64,000 nt of DNA from Gemmatimonadota bacterium (GCA_016720805.1 JADKJZ010000014.1:496001-560000), one strand, 5' to 3'. Counted from the first letter of the stretch, positions 1 to 9,333 are shown. Numbers and translations: made by a program. Notes: a model not told the origin generated them from the sequence alone.

Positions 1-309
1 GATCAGCGAGCCGACCCGACCCTCGACCCGCGCCGTGCCGCGCGTCGGCCCGAGGATCTTGGTCAGCAGCTTCAGCGTGGTGCTCTTGCCGGCGCCGTTG
101 CCCCCGATGATGCCGAGTGCCTGCCCCGGCAACACTTCGAAGTCGACGTCGCGTACCGCCCAGAAATCACCCTCTTCCAACTCCTCGCGTTGACGACCGC
201 GGCCGACGGCGCGCCTGGCCAATGCCGGGATCAGGTCACGCAACGAGTCATGGGCGGGGCCGCGATGGAAGCGCTTCCAGACATGGTCGAACACGATCCG
301 GCCGGCCAT
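1..309 (-). CDS. ABC transporter ATP-binding protein, polysaccharide export type (partial)
   Basis: This is the N-terminal 103 residues of an ATPase; the rest lies beyond the window edge. The Walker A motif GGNGAGKST is visible near residue 75, preceded by a typical N-terminal strand (FWAVRDVDFEVLPGQALGI). It starts at ATG 309, one base after the stop of the permease gene 311-1147, so the two are cotranscribed and almost surely form one exporter. The long gap between the first strand and the Walker A region resembles the KpsT/Wzt/TagH group that energises export of capsule, O-antigen or teichoic acid chains at the inner membrane. Substrate unknown. The signature motif and any C-terminal carbohydrate-binding domain are not in view. 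Confidence 0.9.
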   Translation of the reverse strand, partial: MAGRIVFDHVWKRFHRGPAHDSLRDLIPALARRAVGRGRQREELEEGDFWAVRDVDFEVLPGQALGIIGGNGAGKSTTLKLLTKILGPTRGTARVEGRVGSLI

Positions 310-310
310 G

Positions 311-1147
311 CTAGTACGCCTCCGCGAAACGGGCGGCACTGCCGCGGAAAAAGCGCAGGCCGGCCCAGAGCAACGTGAACGACCAGATCGCCGAATAGCC
401 GAGCCACCAGGGGCGCCAGGCCGCGACGCCCGCAATGTCGAGCGGCGTCAACAGATTGTGTCCGGCCGTCACCGCGAGTCGCAGCCCTTCAAGGATGGGC
501 GACAGCGGATTCATCATCACCAGTTCCGCGTAGCGCCCCATCTGTGACGGCTCCATCAGCACGGGCGTGAAGAAGATCCCGAACGTCAGCAGCACCTGCA
601 GGATGTACTTGACGTCGCGGAAGAAGATGTTGGCGCAGGCAAAGAGGAAGGCGAGTCCAGTGGTGAAGGAGAGCAGCAGCAGGAGCAGCACCGGCAGCCA
701 GAGAATCGACCAGCCGAGGGTCATTCCGAGCAGCGGCGCAATCAGGGCGAGAATGACCAAGCCCACGAACGAGTCGACACACTGCGCCAGCACGGCGCTG
801 ACCGGCAGCACCTCGCGCGGGAACCAGATCTTGGTGACGAGCGAGATGTTCGACAGCAGGGACATTGTCGCGAAGTTCATCGCGCCGGCGAAGAAGGCCC
901 ACGCCCAGGACTTGAGTGCGATGCCGGCCAGCGAGGGGGTCTCGCCTCCGCCGCGCGCGAGGGCACCCTTGATCACCAGACCTGCGGCGATCGTCAGCGC
1001 CGGCATCAGCAACGCCCACGCGAAGCCCATGATGGCCTGGCGATAGCGCAACCGAACGTCGCGTCGCACCAGTTGGTCGATCAGCTCGCGCGAGGTCCAG
1101 AGGTCGCGGACGATCGTGGCGACGCCGTCAGCTCGGCGCGTGGTCAC
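311..1147 (-). CDS. ABC-2 type polysaccharide export permease
   Basis: A 278-residue membrane protein with about six hydrophobic segments, the size and layout of KpsM/Wzm/TagG permeases. The N-terminus has the family feature of an amphipathic stretch ending in a charged patch (LIDQLVRRDVRLRYRQAIMG), followed by membrane helices, and a later 'FTPVL' region near the fifth helix. It starts with GTG at 1147, whose bases overlap the TGA stop of the upstream glycosyltransferase, and is followed one base later by the ATPase. The trio glycosyltransferase-permease-ATPase points to export of a cell-surface glycan across the inner membrane. Substrate cannot be told from sequence. Confidence 0.92.
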   Translation of the reverse strand: MTTRRADGVATIVRDLWTSRELIDQLVRRDVRLRYRQAIMGFAWALLMPALTIAAGLVIKGALARGGGETPSLAGIALKSWAWAFFAGAMNFATMSLLSNISLVTKIWFPREVLPVSAVLAQCVDSFVGLVILALIAPLLGMTLGWSILWLPVLLLLLLSFTTGLAFLFACANIFFRDVKYILQVLLTFGIFFTPVLMEPSQMGRYAELVMMNPLSPILEGLRLAVTAGHNLLTPLDIAGVAAWRPWWLGYSAIWSFTLLWAGLRFFRGSAARFAEAY

Positions 1148-2385
1148 GCGATCTCCGAGAGCAGGCGATCGTACTGCGCCATTGTCGTGGTCACCATGGA
1201 ATCCTGGGTGTAGAGGCGGTGCACGCGGTCCAGCAGTGCGGTGGCGTGGCGGCGGCGCAGCTCTGGCGACTGCAACGCCTCGATCAATCGCTGGGCGAGC
1301 GCGGCGGGGTCACGGGGCGAGGCCAGCCAGCCCGCCTCGCCATTGTCCAACGTCTCGGGCAAGCCCCCGACCGCGGTCGCCACCACCGGGACACTCAAGG
1401 CCGCCGCTTCGAGGACGCCGAGGCCCTGCGCCTCGCACCACGACGGCTGAACATACACGTCTGCGGCCTCCAGGAGGTCGCGGACGTCGGGCCGGAAGCC
1501 GAGCCAGGTGATCCGTTCCGCGATGCCAAGCCGTGTCGCCTCCCGCCGCAACGTCTCGGCGAGCGGCCCTTGCCCGGCATGCACGAACCGCACCTCGGGG
1601 ACAGCGGCGACCACGGCCGGCAACGCCTCGATCAGGTCGATGTAGCCCTTGGCGTAGTCGAGGCGGCCGATGCTGCCGATTACCAGGTCGGTAGCCGGGA
1701 GCCCGAGCGCGGCCTTTGCCGCAGCCACGTCGCGGCGTCGGGCGAGCCGGTCCAGCCGGATGCCATTGGGGATCACCACAGTGTGCGGCGGATCGGTGGG
1801 CGTCAACCCGAGATGGTGCCGCCACATGCTGGCCGTGCTGCGTGACACGGCGATCGCGAGGTCGAGCGCGGTCAGGGAACGGCGCTGGAGAGCCCGATAG
1901 CGGGGGGCATCGTGCTCGCCGAGCAAGTCATAGCTTGGGTCGACATGGAGGGTGCCCACGACGCGTGGAACCGCGGCGACACGTGCCGCGATCGGCGCCG
2001 CCTCTTCGCCGACATTGTTCGAGTGCAGCAGGTCCACTGGACAGCGGCGGAAGAGCCCGGCAATCGAGGCAATTTCCCGGCGGAGTCCGCGATGCCAAGC
2101 TGCCGCCTGCCGAAGGGAGGTGAGGATGCCTGCGGGAGGACGGGCGGTTGGCCGGAGGGGAGGCCCTGGCGAGGGAGGCGCTGCGGCCGGCACCGCGACT
2201 CCGCGGGGCGGGCCAACAACGACCTCGGCGCCGAGCGCGATGACCTGCTCGTGCCAGCCCGAGGGGGACGGCGAGAACACGACCGGCCGGAAGCGGCGGC
2301 GGTCAAGAGCCGAGAGCAGCTCCACCAGGTACTGCGTGGTGCCGCCGTGCCCCGCGCTGTCGTCGTAGTAGCCAATGGTAAACAC
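1144..2385 (-). CDS. Glycosyltransferase family 4 (GT-B) protein
   Basis: About 413 residues. The N-terminal half begins with a Rossmann-type strand and glycine-rich loop (TIGYYDDSAGHGGTTQYLVE), and the C-terminal half has 'VIGSIGRLDYAKGYIDLIEA' and the nucleotide-sugar site EAQGLGVLEAAALSVPVVA, with the spaced glutamates of GT4 retaining enzymes. The open frame extends to 2838, but that upstream part overlaps the coding region of the lipoprotein gene and has no protein-like signal; GTG 2385 is the best start in front of the first strand, about 35 bases after the lipoprotein stop. It overlaps the permease gene by four bases. Likely adds a sugar to the glycan exported by the adjacent ABC transporter. 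Confidence 0.85.
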   Translation of the reverse strand: MFTIGYYDDSAGHGGTTQYLVELLSALDRRRFRPVVFSPSPSGWHEQVIALGAEVVVGPPRGVAVPAAAPPSPGPPLRPTARPPAGILTSLRQAAAWHRGLRREIASIAGLFRRCPVDLLHSNNVGEEAAPIAARVAAVPRVVGTLHVDPSYDLLGEHDAPRYRALQRRSLTALDLAIAVSRSTASMWRHHLGLTPTDPPHTVVIPNGIRLDRLARRRDVAAAKAALGLPATDLVIGSIGRLDYAKGYIDLIEALPAVVAAVPEVRFVHAGQGPLAETLRREATRLGIAERITWLGFRPDVRDLLEAADVYVQPSWCEAQGLGVLEAAALSVPVVATAVGGLPETLDNGEAGWLASPRDPAALAQRLIEALQSPELRRRHATALLDRVHRLYTQDSMVTTTMAQYDRLLSEIA

Positions 2386-2420
2386 GGCCAGGAATCTGGC
2401 AGGTTGTGTGCCACCATGGA

Positions 2421-4088
2421 CTACTGGCTGACCACCCCGACCATGCGCACGACTTCGAAATCCCCGACCTTGACCTGCTTGAGGGTGTTGTTGACCTCGT
2501 CGTTCCAGCGGGCGTCCGCCGTCCCGGAGAGGAAGAAGTCGCTGCCGTTGTCGGCCACGATCATTCCGTAGCGTTTCAGGGCACGCAGGACGACCTGGGC
2601 ATGCGGCGGAAAGCCCGAGATGTCGTAGCTCGCCTTGAGCCGGACCCGCATCCCCATCGGTGCCCGGAGGGGACTGGTGCTGCTGGACGCCCAATGTCGG
2701 GCTGGGGGGAGGTAGGCCCGTCGGGTTTGCGACACCGTGAACCGGAGCGCGTGTTCGATGACGCCAAGCTCGGCCACCTCGTCGTAGCGGACGAGCCCGG
2801 GCAGGATCGGAAGCCCGGCGGCGTCGGCGGAGGTCCACCCGGCAGGGCGGGTGGTGCCGTTGGTGAGGTCCCAGATCGCTCCCGAGCCGGCCGTCCAGCT
2901 CCCCGGGCCGCCGTTCACAAAGAAGAGCTCGTAGAGCCGGAACTCGTCCTGTGTCACCATCAGAAGATGGCGGTCGCCCGGTTCGATCACCGGGTTGGCA
3001 GGGATAGGGTACGGCCCCGCATCGCTCTCGTCGGCGTAGTCGAACAGGAGTGTGCTGCGAGGTGTCGCGTCGGCGACCACCACGTAGGGGATTCCGAACG
3101 GCCCACCGCCGTAGTTGGCGCCGAAGTCCGGGTGGAGCCCCCTGGTGAGCCCGATCGCGCCGAGGATCGCGGCCGAGTTCGGGTCGACCTGGGCGGTGTC
3201 GACCGGTCGGTTCCAGAGATCATCGGCCGGAAGCAGTCGCCGTCCGTGGAATGACCCATTGAGCCCGAGATCTGGTCGGACGCCCGCCGGTGGCGGCGGC
3301 GGTGGTGGCGGCGGCGGTGGTGGTGGCGGTGGCGGCGGTGGTGGCGGCGGGACCGCCACCACGACGAGGCTGTCGAGCAGGCGCAGCGGCGTGCCGGCGG
3401 TCGACGTCACGGTGATGGTGTCGACCCAGGTGCCGACGGCGGGCAACGGCGCACTTCGCGTCCAGCGAAGCACGGCACTGCCGACCCCGCTGGTGGCCAC
3501 AGCATGGGTCCACGCACGGCGCGAGGTGAGCTGCCATGCGACTGCGTCGGCACCGGTTCCCGAGATCGCCAGCAGGGCGGAGTCACCGGGGGCGGCGTCG
3601 CCCTCGGTGATGGTGACCAGGCGCGACGTCGGGGTCAACGTGATCGAGAGCGGCACCGGCGCGGCGGTCACCAGCACGGTGTCATAGACGAGCACGGTCC
3701 GACTGCCGTCGGCCGTTTGCACCTGAATCGTGTCGACCCAGAGCCCGGCGGCGAGCGCTGCGGTCTGGCGCTGCCATCGCAGCAACCCCGAGCCGGCACC
3801 GCCGCTGCCCTCCAGCACGGTGCGCGCGGCGCGGGCCACGGCGTTCCACTGCGCGGTGGCCGCACCATCGCCGGCGAGGGTGATGTTGACCGCGCCGGGG
3901 GCGGCTACGCCGCCGGCCTGCACCGAGGTGCGTTGCCCGGTCGGTGAGACGCTCATCGTCAACGGCACGGCGGGTGGCGGCGGCGTGACGATCGGCGTGC
4001 CGCCATCGTCAGCGCCACCCCCGGCACAAGACGCGGCGATGAGACACCATCCCATCGCCGCGCCAGCCCACCGTCGTCCAGCCGCCAT
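2421..4088 (-). CDS. Exported lipoprotein: two Ig/BACON-like repeats, polyproline linker, conserved C-terminal domain
   Basis: Start ATG 4088 (preceded by GGAGGGG) is chosen over the longer frame because a lipoprotein signal follows at once, ending 'LIAASC' near residue 20. Residues about 40-245 hold two roughly 100-residue repeats with the marks 'PLTMSVSP', a central W and 'WVDTITV', the same module repeated eight times in the subtilase at 28101-32378. A run of 21 prolines follows (about 246-266), then a roughly 285-residue domain with motifs such as DADESDAGPYPIPAN-like text (YADESDAGPYPIPANPVIE), WTAGSGAIWDLT, RPAGWTSADAAGLPILPGL and MGMRVRLKASYDISGF. I know this C-terminal domain as a conserved, uncharacterised secreted family in soil bacteria. 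It sits two bases after tyrS. Function unknown; surface carbohydrate binding is a guess. Confidence 0.85.
   Translation of the reverse strand: MAAGRRWAGAAMGWCLIAASCAGGGADDGGTPIVTPPPPAVPLTMSVSPTGQRTSVQAGGVAAPGAVNITLAGDGAATAQWNAVARAARTVLEGSGGAGSGLLRWQRQTAALAAGLWVDTIQVQTADGSRTVLVYDTVLVTAAPVPLSITLTPTSRLVTITEGDAAPGDSALLAISGTGADAVAWQLTSRRAWTHAVATSGVGSAVLRWTRSAPLPAVGTWVDTITVTSTAGTPLRLLDSLVVVAVPPPPPPPPPPPPPPPPPPPPPAGVRPDLGLNGSFHGRRLLPADDLWNRPVDTAQVDPNSAAILGAIGLTRGLHPDFGANYGGGPFGIPYVVVADATPRSTLLFDYADESDAGPYPIPANPVIEPGDRHLLMVTQDEFRLYELFFVNGGPGSWTAGSGAIWDLTNGTTRPAGWTSADAAGLPILPGLVRYDEVAELGVIEHALRFTVSQTRRAYLPPARHWASSSTSPLRAPMGMRVRLKASYDISGFPPHAQVVLRALKRYGMIVADNGSDFFLSGTADARWNDEVNNTLKQVKVGDFEVVRMVGVVSQ
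3289..3351 (-). repeat. CCG/CCA triplet run coding 21 prolines
   Basis: On the minus strand a pure run of CCG and CCA codons encodes 21 consecutive prolines between the Ig-like repeats and the C-terminal domain of the lipoprotein. The mix of synonymous codons argues for selection on the proline linker rather than simple slippage, though slippage could change its length. Confidence 0.9.
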
Positions 4089-4090
4089 GA

Positions 4091-5359
4091 TCACCCCTCC
4101 AGTCGCATCGCCGCCCAGCTGCGCTTCCCCTTGCGGAGGAGAATGACGCCGCCTGCCAGTGCATCTGCGCCGGTGACGATTCGAGTGTGATCCGTGACCA
4201 CACCGTTGATCGAAAAGCCGCCGGCTTCGAGTCCTCGCCTCGCCTCTCCCTTCGATGCGGCCAGTCCGCATCCCACCAGGGCATCCGCCACGGGTACGCC
4301 AGCTGCGATCGCGTCCTGCGTCACGGTCGTCCCGGGTACGGCGCCGGCCACCATCGCCAGCGTCTCGGCATCGGCCGTCGCGAGGTCGCCGCCCCCGAAG
4401 AGGATCGCGGCCGCGGCCGTGACGCGCGCCACACTCGCCGCTCCATGAATCCGTCCCGTGACGTCATCCGCCAGTCGCCGCTGGGCCACGCGCTTCCCGG
4501 GATCGGACGCATGGCCCGCCATCACCGCCGCGATCTCCTCCAACGGGAGGAAGGTGAAGAAGCGGAGCAATCGCTCCACGTCGGCATCCTCGACCTGCAG
4601 CCAGAACTGATGGAAGGCGTAGGGCGAGGTCTTCGCCGGGTCGAGCCAGACATTGCCCGCCTCGCTCTTTCCGAACTTGGCGCCGCTGGCGGTGGTCAGC
4701 AGCGGCAACGTCAAGCCGTGCAGCTTCTGGCCGTCTCGCCGTCCCCCCAGTTCGATGCCTGCCGTGATGTTGCCCCACTGATCGCTGCCACCGAGTTGCA
4801 GCTCACAGCCTTCGGTGCGCGCCAGATGCGCAAAGTCGTAGGCCTGCACCAGCATGTAGGTGAACTCGGTGAACGAGATCCCGCTCTCCATCCGGCTCTT
4901 CACGCTGTCCTTCTGCAGCATGTAGCTGATGGTGAAGTGCTTGCCGGCGTCGCGCAGGAACTCGAGCAGCCCGAGCGGTCGGAGCCAGTCGGCGTTGTTG
5001 CGCATCCGGGCGTCGCTGGGGCCGTCACCGAAGGTGAGGAACTGCGCCAACTGCGCCCGGATCGCCGCCGCGTTGCTCGCCGTCTGTTCTTCACTGAGCA
5101 TCGGCCGTTCGGCCCGCTTGCCGGAGGGGTCACCCACCAGTCCGGTGCCGCCGCCGACGAGGACGACCGGCCGGCCGCCGAGCCGCTGCAGCCAGGCGAG
5201 CGCCATGACCGGGACCAGGTTGCCGACGTGCAGGGAGTCCGCCGTCGGATCGAAGCCGACGTAGCCGGTGATCGGGCCCTGCGCCAGGCGCGGGGCGAGG
5301 TCGGGCGTGGCGTCGTGCACCATCCCGCGGTCGGTGAGTGTGGCGAGCAGATCAGGCAT
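4091..5359 (-). CDS. tyrS: Tyrosyl-tRNA synthetase
   Basis: A 422-residue class I synthetase that charges tRNA-Tyr in the cytosol. The HIGH-like motif is '[12 protein letters not shown]' near residue 40, the KMSKS-like loop is '[13 protein letters not shown]' near residue 228, and the tyrosine pocket stretch '[10 protein letters not shown]' and '[11 protein letters not shown]' are present. The last 65 residues form an S4 RNA-binding domain ([20 protein letters not shown]). Length and order match bacterial TyrS. It heads the minus-strand set, and the exported lipoprotein gene begins two bases after its stop, so it is cotranscribed with surface-glycan export genes, which is an odd pairing for a housekeeping synthetase. 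Confidence 0.97.
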   Translation of the reverse strand: MPDLLATLTDRGMVHDATPDLAPRLAQGPITGYVGFDPTADSLHVGNLVPVMALAWLQRLGGRPVVLVGGGTGLVGDPSGKRAERPMLSEEQTASNAAAIRAQLAQFLTFGDGPSDARMRNNADWLRPLGLLEFLRDAGKHFTISYMLQKDSVKSRMESGISFTEFTYMLVQAYDFAHLARTEGCELQLGGSDQWGNITAGIELGGRRDGQKLHGLTLPLLTTASGAKFGKSEAGNVWLDPAKTSPYAFHQFWLQVEDADVERLLRFFTFLPLEEIAAVMAGHASDPGKRVAQRRLADDVTGRIHGAASVARVTAAAAILFGGGDLATADAETLAMVAGAVPGTTVTQDAIAAGVPVADALVGCGLAASKGEARRGLEAGGFSINGVVTDHTRIVTGADALAGGVILLRKGKRSWAAMRLEG

Positions 5360-5438
5360 GCGGGGAATATGACGTGCTCCACTCGGAGGGCAACCAGTCT
5401 ATCATCCGGCGGCCGTTCTGGCTCGGGGAGGGGCGGGG

Positions 5439-5610
5439 GGGTCATCTACACCTACGCCCACCGCCAGCAGCGGCCGGTATCTGGCGCTCGATGGACTCCG
5501 GGCGATCGCCATCCTCCTGGTCCTCGTGTCTCACCTCCAGGGGACCCCCGGCTTCCCTTCGATGCCGCAAGGCTTTTGGCACCTGGATCTGGGCCTGGCG
5601 CCGGATCCTC
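5439..5610 (+). pseudogene. 5' remnant of an acyltransferase-3 (OafA-like) gene
   Basis: In the frame of 5475 the translation reads SSGRYLALDGLRAIAILLVL, then VSHLQGTPGFPSMPQGFWHL. 'LDGLRAIAILLVLVSH' is the hallmark first membrane segment of acyltransferase-3 (OafA/YrhL) proteins, which acetylate or succinylate surface sugars. Those proteins run to about 350-650 residues, but here the recognisable sequence stops at about 5610, where it runs into a block of nearly pure G and C. No ATG, GTG or TTG start lies in frame nearby; the G-run at 5435-5441 may hide an indel. Either the gene is truly broken or its body was lost in assembly. Confidence 0.6.
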
Positions 5611-5611
5611 G

Positions 5612-5820
5612 CCCCCCGGCCCCCCGGCCCCGCGAGGAGGGGGCGGCGGCCCCCGGGGCCCCCGGCCGGGGGCGGCCGGCGCCGCCCCCCGCCCCCGCCC
5701 CCGGCGCGGGGGGGGCCGCCCCGGGCGGCGGGGGGGGGGGGGGGCCCCCCGGCGGGGGGGGGCCGGGGGGGCTCGGCCGGGCAGTCCCTGCTGCCCTCTC
5801 TGTGGGGGGGGGGGGGCCCG
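5612..5820. other. Extreme G/C low-complexity block, probable assembly or consensus artefact
   Basis: Positions 5639-5772 contain no A or T at all, and the wider block has G-runs of up to about 14 and C-runs of six or more on the same strand. This is unlike coding or intergenic DNA elsewhere in the window and falls exactly where an acyltransferase gene should continue. After it, normal sequence resumes about 80 bases before the PBP1A start. Nothing in 5360-5438 apart from the tyrS upstream region looks functional. Confidence 0.75.
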
Positions 5821-5902
5821 CGGGGCGCCGGCAGCGCCTGACCCTCGCCCGAGCCCTGCCGTCGGGGGTGCGTCCCGGATCGCCCCGGATACCTTCCACA
5901 CC

Positions 5903-8041
5903 ATGGCCAAATCTCCCGGACCCGTCCGCCGCTGGTGGCGACAGGCCTCGCTCAAGCGCCGCCTGCTGGCCATCGTCCTGGTCGGCGCCGTCTTCGGGAT
6001 GGCCGCGCTGGTCGGTGCCTGGACCCGCGCCTGCGCCAACGACGCCTGCCCCGACATCAACACCCTCGAGGCCTACGACGCCGACCAGACCTCCAAGGTC
6101 TTCGCCGCCGACGGCCGCCTGATCACCGAGCTCGGCACCCAACGCCGCACGGTCGTCTCGCTCAAGGAGATGGCGCCGATCATTCCCGAGGCGTTCCTGG
6201 CCGTCGAGGACAAGCGCTTCTACCAGCACCACGGCATCGACTGGCTGCGCTTCTTCGGGGCGGTGAAGACCAACATCCTGCACGCCAAGGTGGCGGCCGG
6301 CTTCTCGACCATCACGATGCAGCTGGTCGGCAACCTCTGGCCGGAAGATGTCGACCGCCGTCAGCGGCGCGGGGTGGCCGGTGTGGTGCGCAAGATCCGC
6401 GAGGCGAAGCTCGCCCTCGCGATCGAGTCGCGCTACCCGAAGGAGAAGATCCTCGAGCTCTATCTGAACCAGATCAATCTCGGGTCGCGCTCGGCCGGTG
6501 TGCAGGCGGCGTCGCAGCGCTATTTCGGGAAGTCGGCGTCGGAGCTGAACGTGGCCGAGGCCGCCATGCTGGCCGCCTTGCCGAAGGCCCCCGATGGCTA
6601 CAATCCGCGCAAGTATCCGCGGGCGGCGGTCGGCCGGCGCAACACCATCATCCAGCTGCTGCAGGAAGAGGGGAAGCTCTCGGTCGAGGAGGCCGAGAGC
6701 TGGAAGTCGTATCCGCTCGCACTGTCCGCGCGCCCCGACAATTCGATCTTCGCCGAGTATTTCGTCGATTATGTCCGGCAGCAGTTGCTCGCGAAGTTCG
6801 GCGAGGAGCTCTACACCGGCGGGTATCGGATCTACACCACGCTGGACCTCAACGCGCAGATGGCCGCCGAGCAGGCGCTCGAGACCCAGATGCAGCGGAT
6901 CGAGGCCGACCAGTTCGGGAAGTTCCCGCACAAGAGCTATCGCGAGTTCCACGACGCCCGCGCCGCCGACGCGCCGGAACTCCGCAGCACGCCGTATCTG
7001 CAGGGCGGCGCGCTGGTGCTCGAGGCGCAGACCGGCAACATCCTCGCGATGGTCGGCGGCCGCGATTTCAACGACTCGAAGTTCAACCGGATGGTGCAGG
7101 CGGAACGCCAGCCGGGCTCGACGTTCAAGCCGATCGTCTATGCCGCCGCGCTGGAGGCCGGCCTGACGCTCGAGGATAGCGAGCTCGACGCCCCGATCTC
7201 CGTGCCCATTCCGGACCAGCCGAACTGGGAGCCGAAGAACTACGACGGCAAGTTCAGCAACACCAACATGACGCTGCGCCAGGCGATCTGGCAGTCGACC
7301 AACAGCATCGCGGTCAAGGTCGGGCTGAAGGTCGGCGTCAACGCCATCTACGACGAGGCCCGCCGCTTCGGGATCACCGGCCGCGTCGCGCGGGTGCCGG
7401 CGATGGTCCTCGGCTCGGCCGACGTTCGCCCGATCGAGATGATCTCCGCGTACACGACCTTCGCGAACCTTGGTGACCGCGTCACGCCGATCGCGATCCT
7501 CCGCGTGGAGGACAAGCGCGGCAAGATTCTCTACCAGGAAAAGACCAAGCGGACCACCGTGCTCGACGAGGGCACGGCCTTCACCCTCGCCACCGCCCTG
7601 CGCGGTGTCGTGACCAACGGCACCGCGAACGCCTCGGTGTATCGCGCCGGATTCACGATCCCCTCGGGTGGCAAGACGGGCACCACGAACGATTATCGTG
7701 ACGTCTGGTACATCGGCTTCACCAAGGATCTGGTGGCTGGCGTCTGGATGGGGTTCGACTCGCCGCAGTGGATCATGCCGGGTGCACAGGGCGGCAAGCT
7801 CGCCGCGCCGGCGTGGACGCAGATGATGCTGGAGATCTATCAGCGCCGGAAGGCGCCGGGCGATTGGACCGCTCCCGAGGTGCGCACGGTCACGATGGAG
7901 ATCGACAAGACCAACGGACTCCGGGCCACGCCGTTCTGCCCCGATGACGTCCGCGAGGTGCGCACCTATCCCCAGGGCCAGGAACCGAAGGAGTTCTGTC
8001 CACTCCATTCGCCATTCCGGCCGGGCGGCGGCGAGCACTGA
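5903..8041 (+). CDS. Penicillin-binding protein 1A (bifunctional transglycosylase/transpeptidase)
   Basis: A 712-residue class A PBP that polymerises and cross-links peptidoglycan. A single N-terminal membrane helix (about 19-42) is followed by a GT51 domain with EDKRFYQHHGID (catalytic Glu102), 'GFSTITMQL' and 'KEKILELYLNQINLG'. The transpeptidase domain has the active serine in 'RQPGSTFKPIVY' (Ser406), 'STNSI' as the SxN motif and 'GGKTGTT' (Lys591) as the KTG motif. The start at ATG 5903 gives a short basic cytoplasmic tail; the open frame upstream runs through the G/C block and is not coding. Its TGA overlaps the ATG of the next gene by one base. Confidence 0.96.
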   Translation: MAKSPGPVRRWWRQASLKRRLLAIVLVGAVFGMAALVGAWTRACANDACPDINTLEAYDADQTSKVFAADGRLITELGTQRRTVVSLKEMAPIIPEAFLAVEDKRFYQHHGIDWLRFFGAVKTNILHAKVAAGFSTITMQLVGNLWPEDVDRRQRRGVAGVVRKIREAKLALAIESRYPKEKILELYLNQINLGSRSAGVQAASQRYFGKSASELNVAEAAMLAALPKAPDGYNPRKYPRAAVGRRNTIIQLLQEEGKLSVEEAESWKSYPLALSARPDNSIFAEYFVDYVRQQLLAKFGEELYTGGYRIYTTLDLNAQMAAEQALETQMQRIEADQFGKFPHKSYREFHDARAADAPELRSTPYLQGGALVLEAQTGNILAMVGGRDFNDSKFNRMVQAERQPGSTFKPIVYAAALEAGLTLEDSELDAPISVPIPDQPNWEPKNYDGKFSNTNMTLRQAIWQSTNSIAVKVGLKVGVNAIYDEARRFGITGRVARVPAMVLGSADVRPIEMISAYTTFANLGDRVTPIAILRVEDKRGKILYQEKTKRTTVLDEGTAFTLATALRGVVTNGTANASVYRAGFTIPSGGKTGTTNDYRDVWYIGFTKDLVAGVWMGFDSPQWIMPGAQGGKLAAPAWTQMMLEIYQRRKAPGDWTAPEVRTVTMEIDKTNGLRATPFCPDDVREVRTYPQGQEPKEFCPLHSPFRPGGGEH

Positions 8042-9279
8042 TGCTGCGAATCACCGCGCCGTGGCTGCTGCCGATCGACGCGCCACCGGTGCCCGATGCC
8101 GCGTTGCTGATCGATGACGCTGGCCGGATCGTCGCCGTCGGTCCAGACGCCGCGGTGCCGGTTCCGGAAGTCGCCCGGCAGATCACCGTGGCCGACGCCG
8201 CGCTCCTGCCGGGCCTCGTCAACACCCACACCCACCTCGAGCTCACCGGCTTCGCCGGGATGGTCGAGGAGGCGGACTTCTGGGAGTGGATCCTCCACGT
8301 CATCAGGATCAAGGCGGCCCGCCTGGAGGAGGAGTTCTTCCTGCAGGCGCAGGCCGGGATCCGCGCGTCATGGGCCTCGGGCGTCACCACGGTGTGTGAT
8401 ACCGGCTCGACCGGGCAGGTGATCGCCGCGCTGAACGATCTCGGGGCGAGCGGCATCGCGCACCACGAGGTCTTCGGCGCCCATCCCGACGAATGCGATG
8501 GCGCGATGAAGGCCTTCTCCCGCGACCTTGACCGTCTGGCGCATCAGGCCACCGGTCGCGTCCACCTCGGCGTCTCGCCACACGCCCCCTACACCGTGAG
8601 CGGTCCGCTCTATCGGGCCTCGTGCGACCTGGCCCGCGCTCACGGGGTGCCGATCGCGGTGCACACCGCCGAGCCGCCGGGCGAGAGCAGTCTGCTCGGC
8701 GACTTCACCGGCATCTTTGCCGATGCGTTCGTGGCGCGTGGTGTGCCGCGCCCCTCGCTCGAGGCGATCTCGCCGGTCGCGTGGATGGCGACGCACGGCG
8801 TCTGGTCCGACCGGACGCTGTGCATCCATGCCATCAACGTTGACGATGCCGATGCCGACATTCTCCAGCGTCACGGCAGCGCGGTGGCGACCTGCCCCCG
8901 ATCCAATCGCCGGCATCACCTCGTCGACCCGCCGCTCCGCCGCTACGTCGATCGGAAGCTGCGGATCGGGATCGGGACGGATTCCGAGGTGAGTGTGGCG
9001 CCGCTCGACCTGCTGGCCGAGGCTCGCGAGGCGGGCAGGCTGGCGGGATGGACCGTGCGCGAGACGCTGCGCGCGGTCACGCTGGGCGGGGCGGAAGCGC
9101 TCGGTCTGGCAGCCGAGACCGGCTCGCTCACGGTCGGCAAGTGGGCGGACGTGGTGGCCGTGCGCGTGCCGCCGGAAGGCGACGTCGAGCGTGCCGTCCT
9201 CGGCAGCGGCCCGCCTGAGGTCCTGGGGACCTGGCTCAGCGGCCGTGCGGTGCACGGGGTCGGCCGCGCCGCCCCTTGA
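8041..9279 (+). CDS. Amidohydrolase family protein (cytosine/aminofutalosine-deaminase-like)
   Basis: A 412-residue metal-dependent hydrolase. The first metal site is 'GLVNTHTHLELTGF' near residue 58, further ligands lie in 'VHTAEPPG', 'CIHAINVDD' and 'GTDSEVS', the usual H-x-H, H, H, D set of the deaminase branch. A small composite beta domain is split between the N- and C-terminus. The size and the 'THLELTGFAG' region resemble amidohydrolases that deaminate 6-amino-6-deoxyfutalosine in the futalosine route to menaquinone, but no other menaquinone gene is nearby, so the substrate is only a suggestion. It overlaps the PBP1A stop by one base and is probably cotranscribed with it. Confidence 0.85.
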   Translation: MLRITAPWLLPIDAPPVPDAALLIDDAGRIVAVGPDAAVPVPEVARQITVADAALLPGLVNTHTHLELTGFAGMVEEADFWEWILHVIRIKAARLEEEFFLQAQAGIRASWASGVTTVCDTGSTGQVIAALNDLGASGIAHHEVFGAHPDECDGAMKAFSRDLDRLAHQATGRVHLGVSPHAPYTVSGPLYRASCDLARAHGVPIAVHTAEPPGESSLLGDFTGIFADAFVARGVPRPSLEAISPVAWMATHGVWSDRTLCIHAINVDDADADILQRHGSAVATCPRSNRRHHLVDPPLRRYVDRKLRIGIGTDSEVSVAPLDLLAEAREAGRLAGWTVRETLRAVTLGGAEALGLAAETGSLTVGKWADVVAVRVPPEGDVERAVLGSGPPEVLGTWLSGRAVHGVGRAAP

Positions 9280-9333
9280 ACTCCTCGCGGGAACCGGGTA
9301 TCCGTACCTGTCGCCTTCAGCGGAGCCGAATCG

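Noticed and set aside
4187..5902. Plus-strand extension of the PBP1A frame upstream to 4187
   Set aside because: It crosses tyrS on the opposite strand and the G/C block. PBP1A homology begins with the membrane helix after ATG 5903.
5531..8038. 835-codon minus-strand open frame opposite PBP1A
   Set aside because: PBP1A on the plus strand has all its catalytic motifs; the opposite frame is an effect of high GC and has no recognisable domain.
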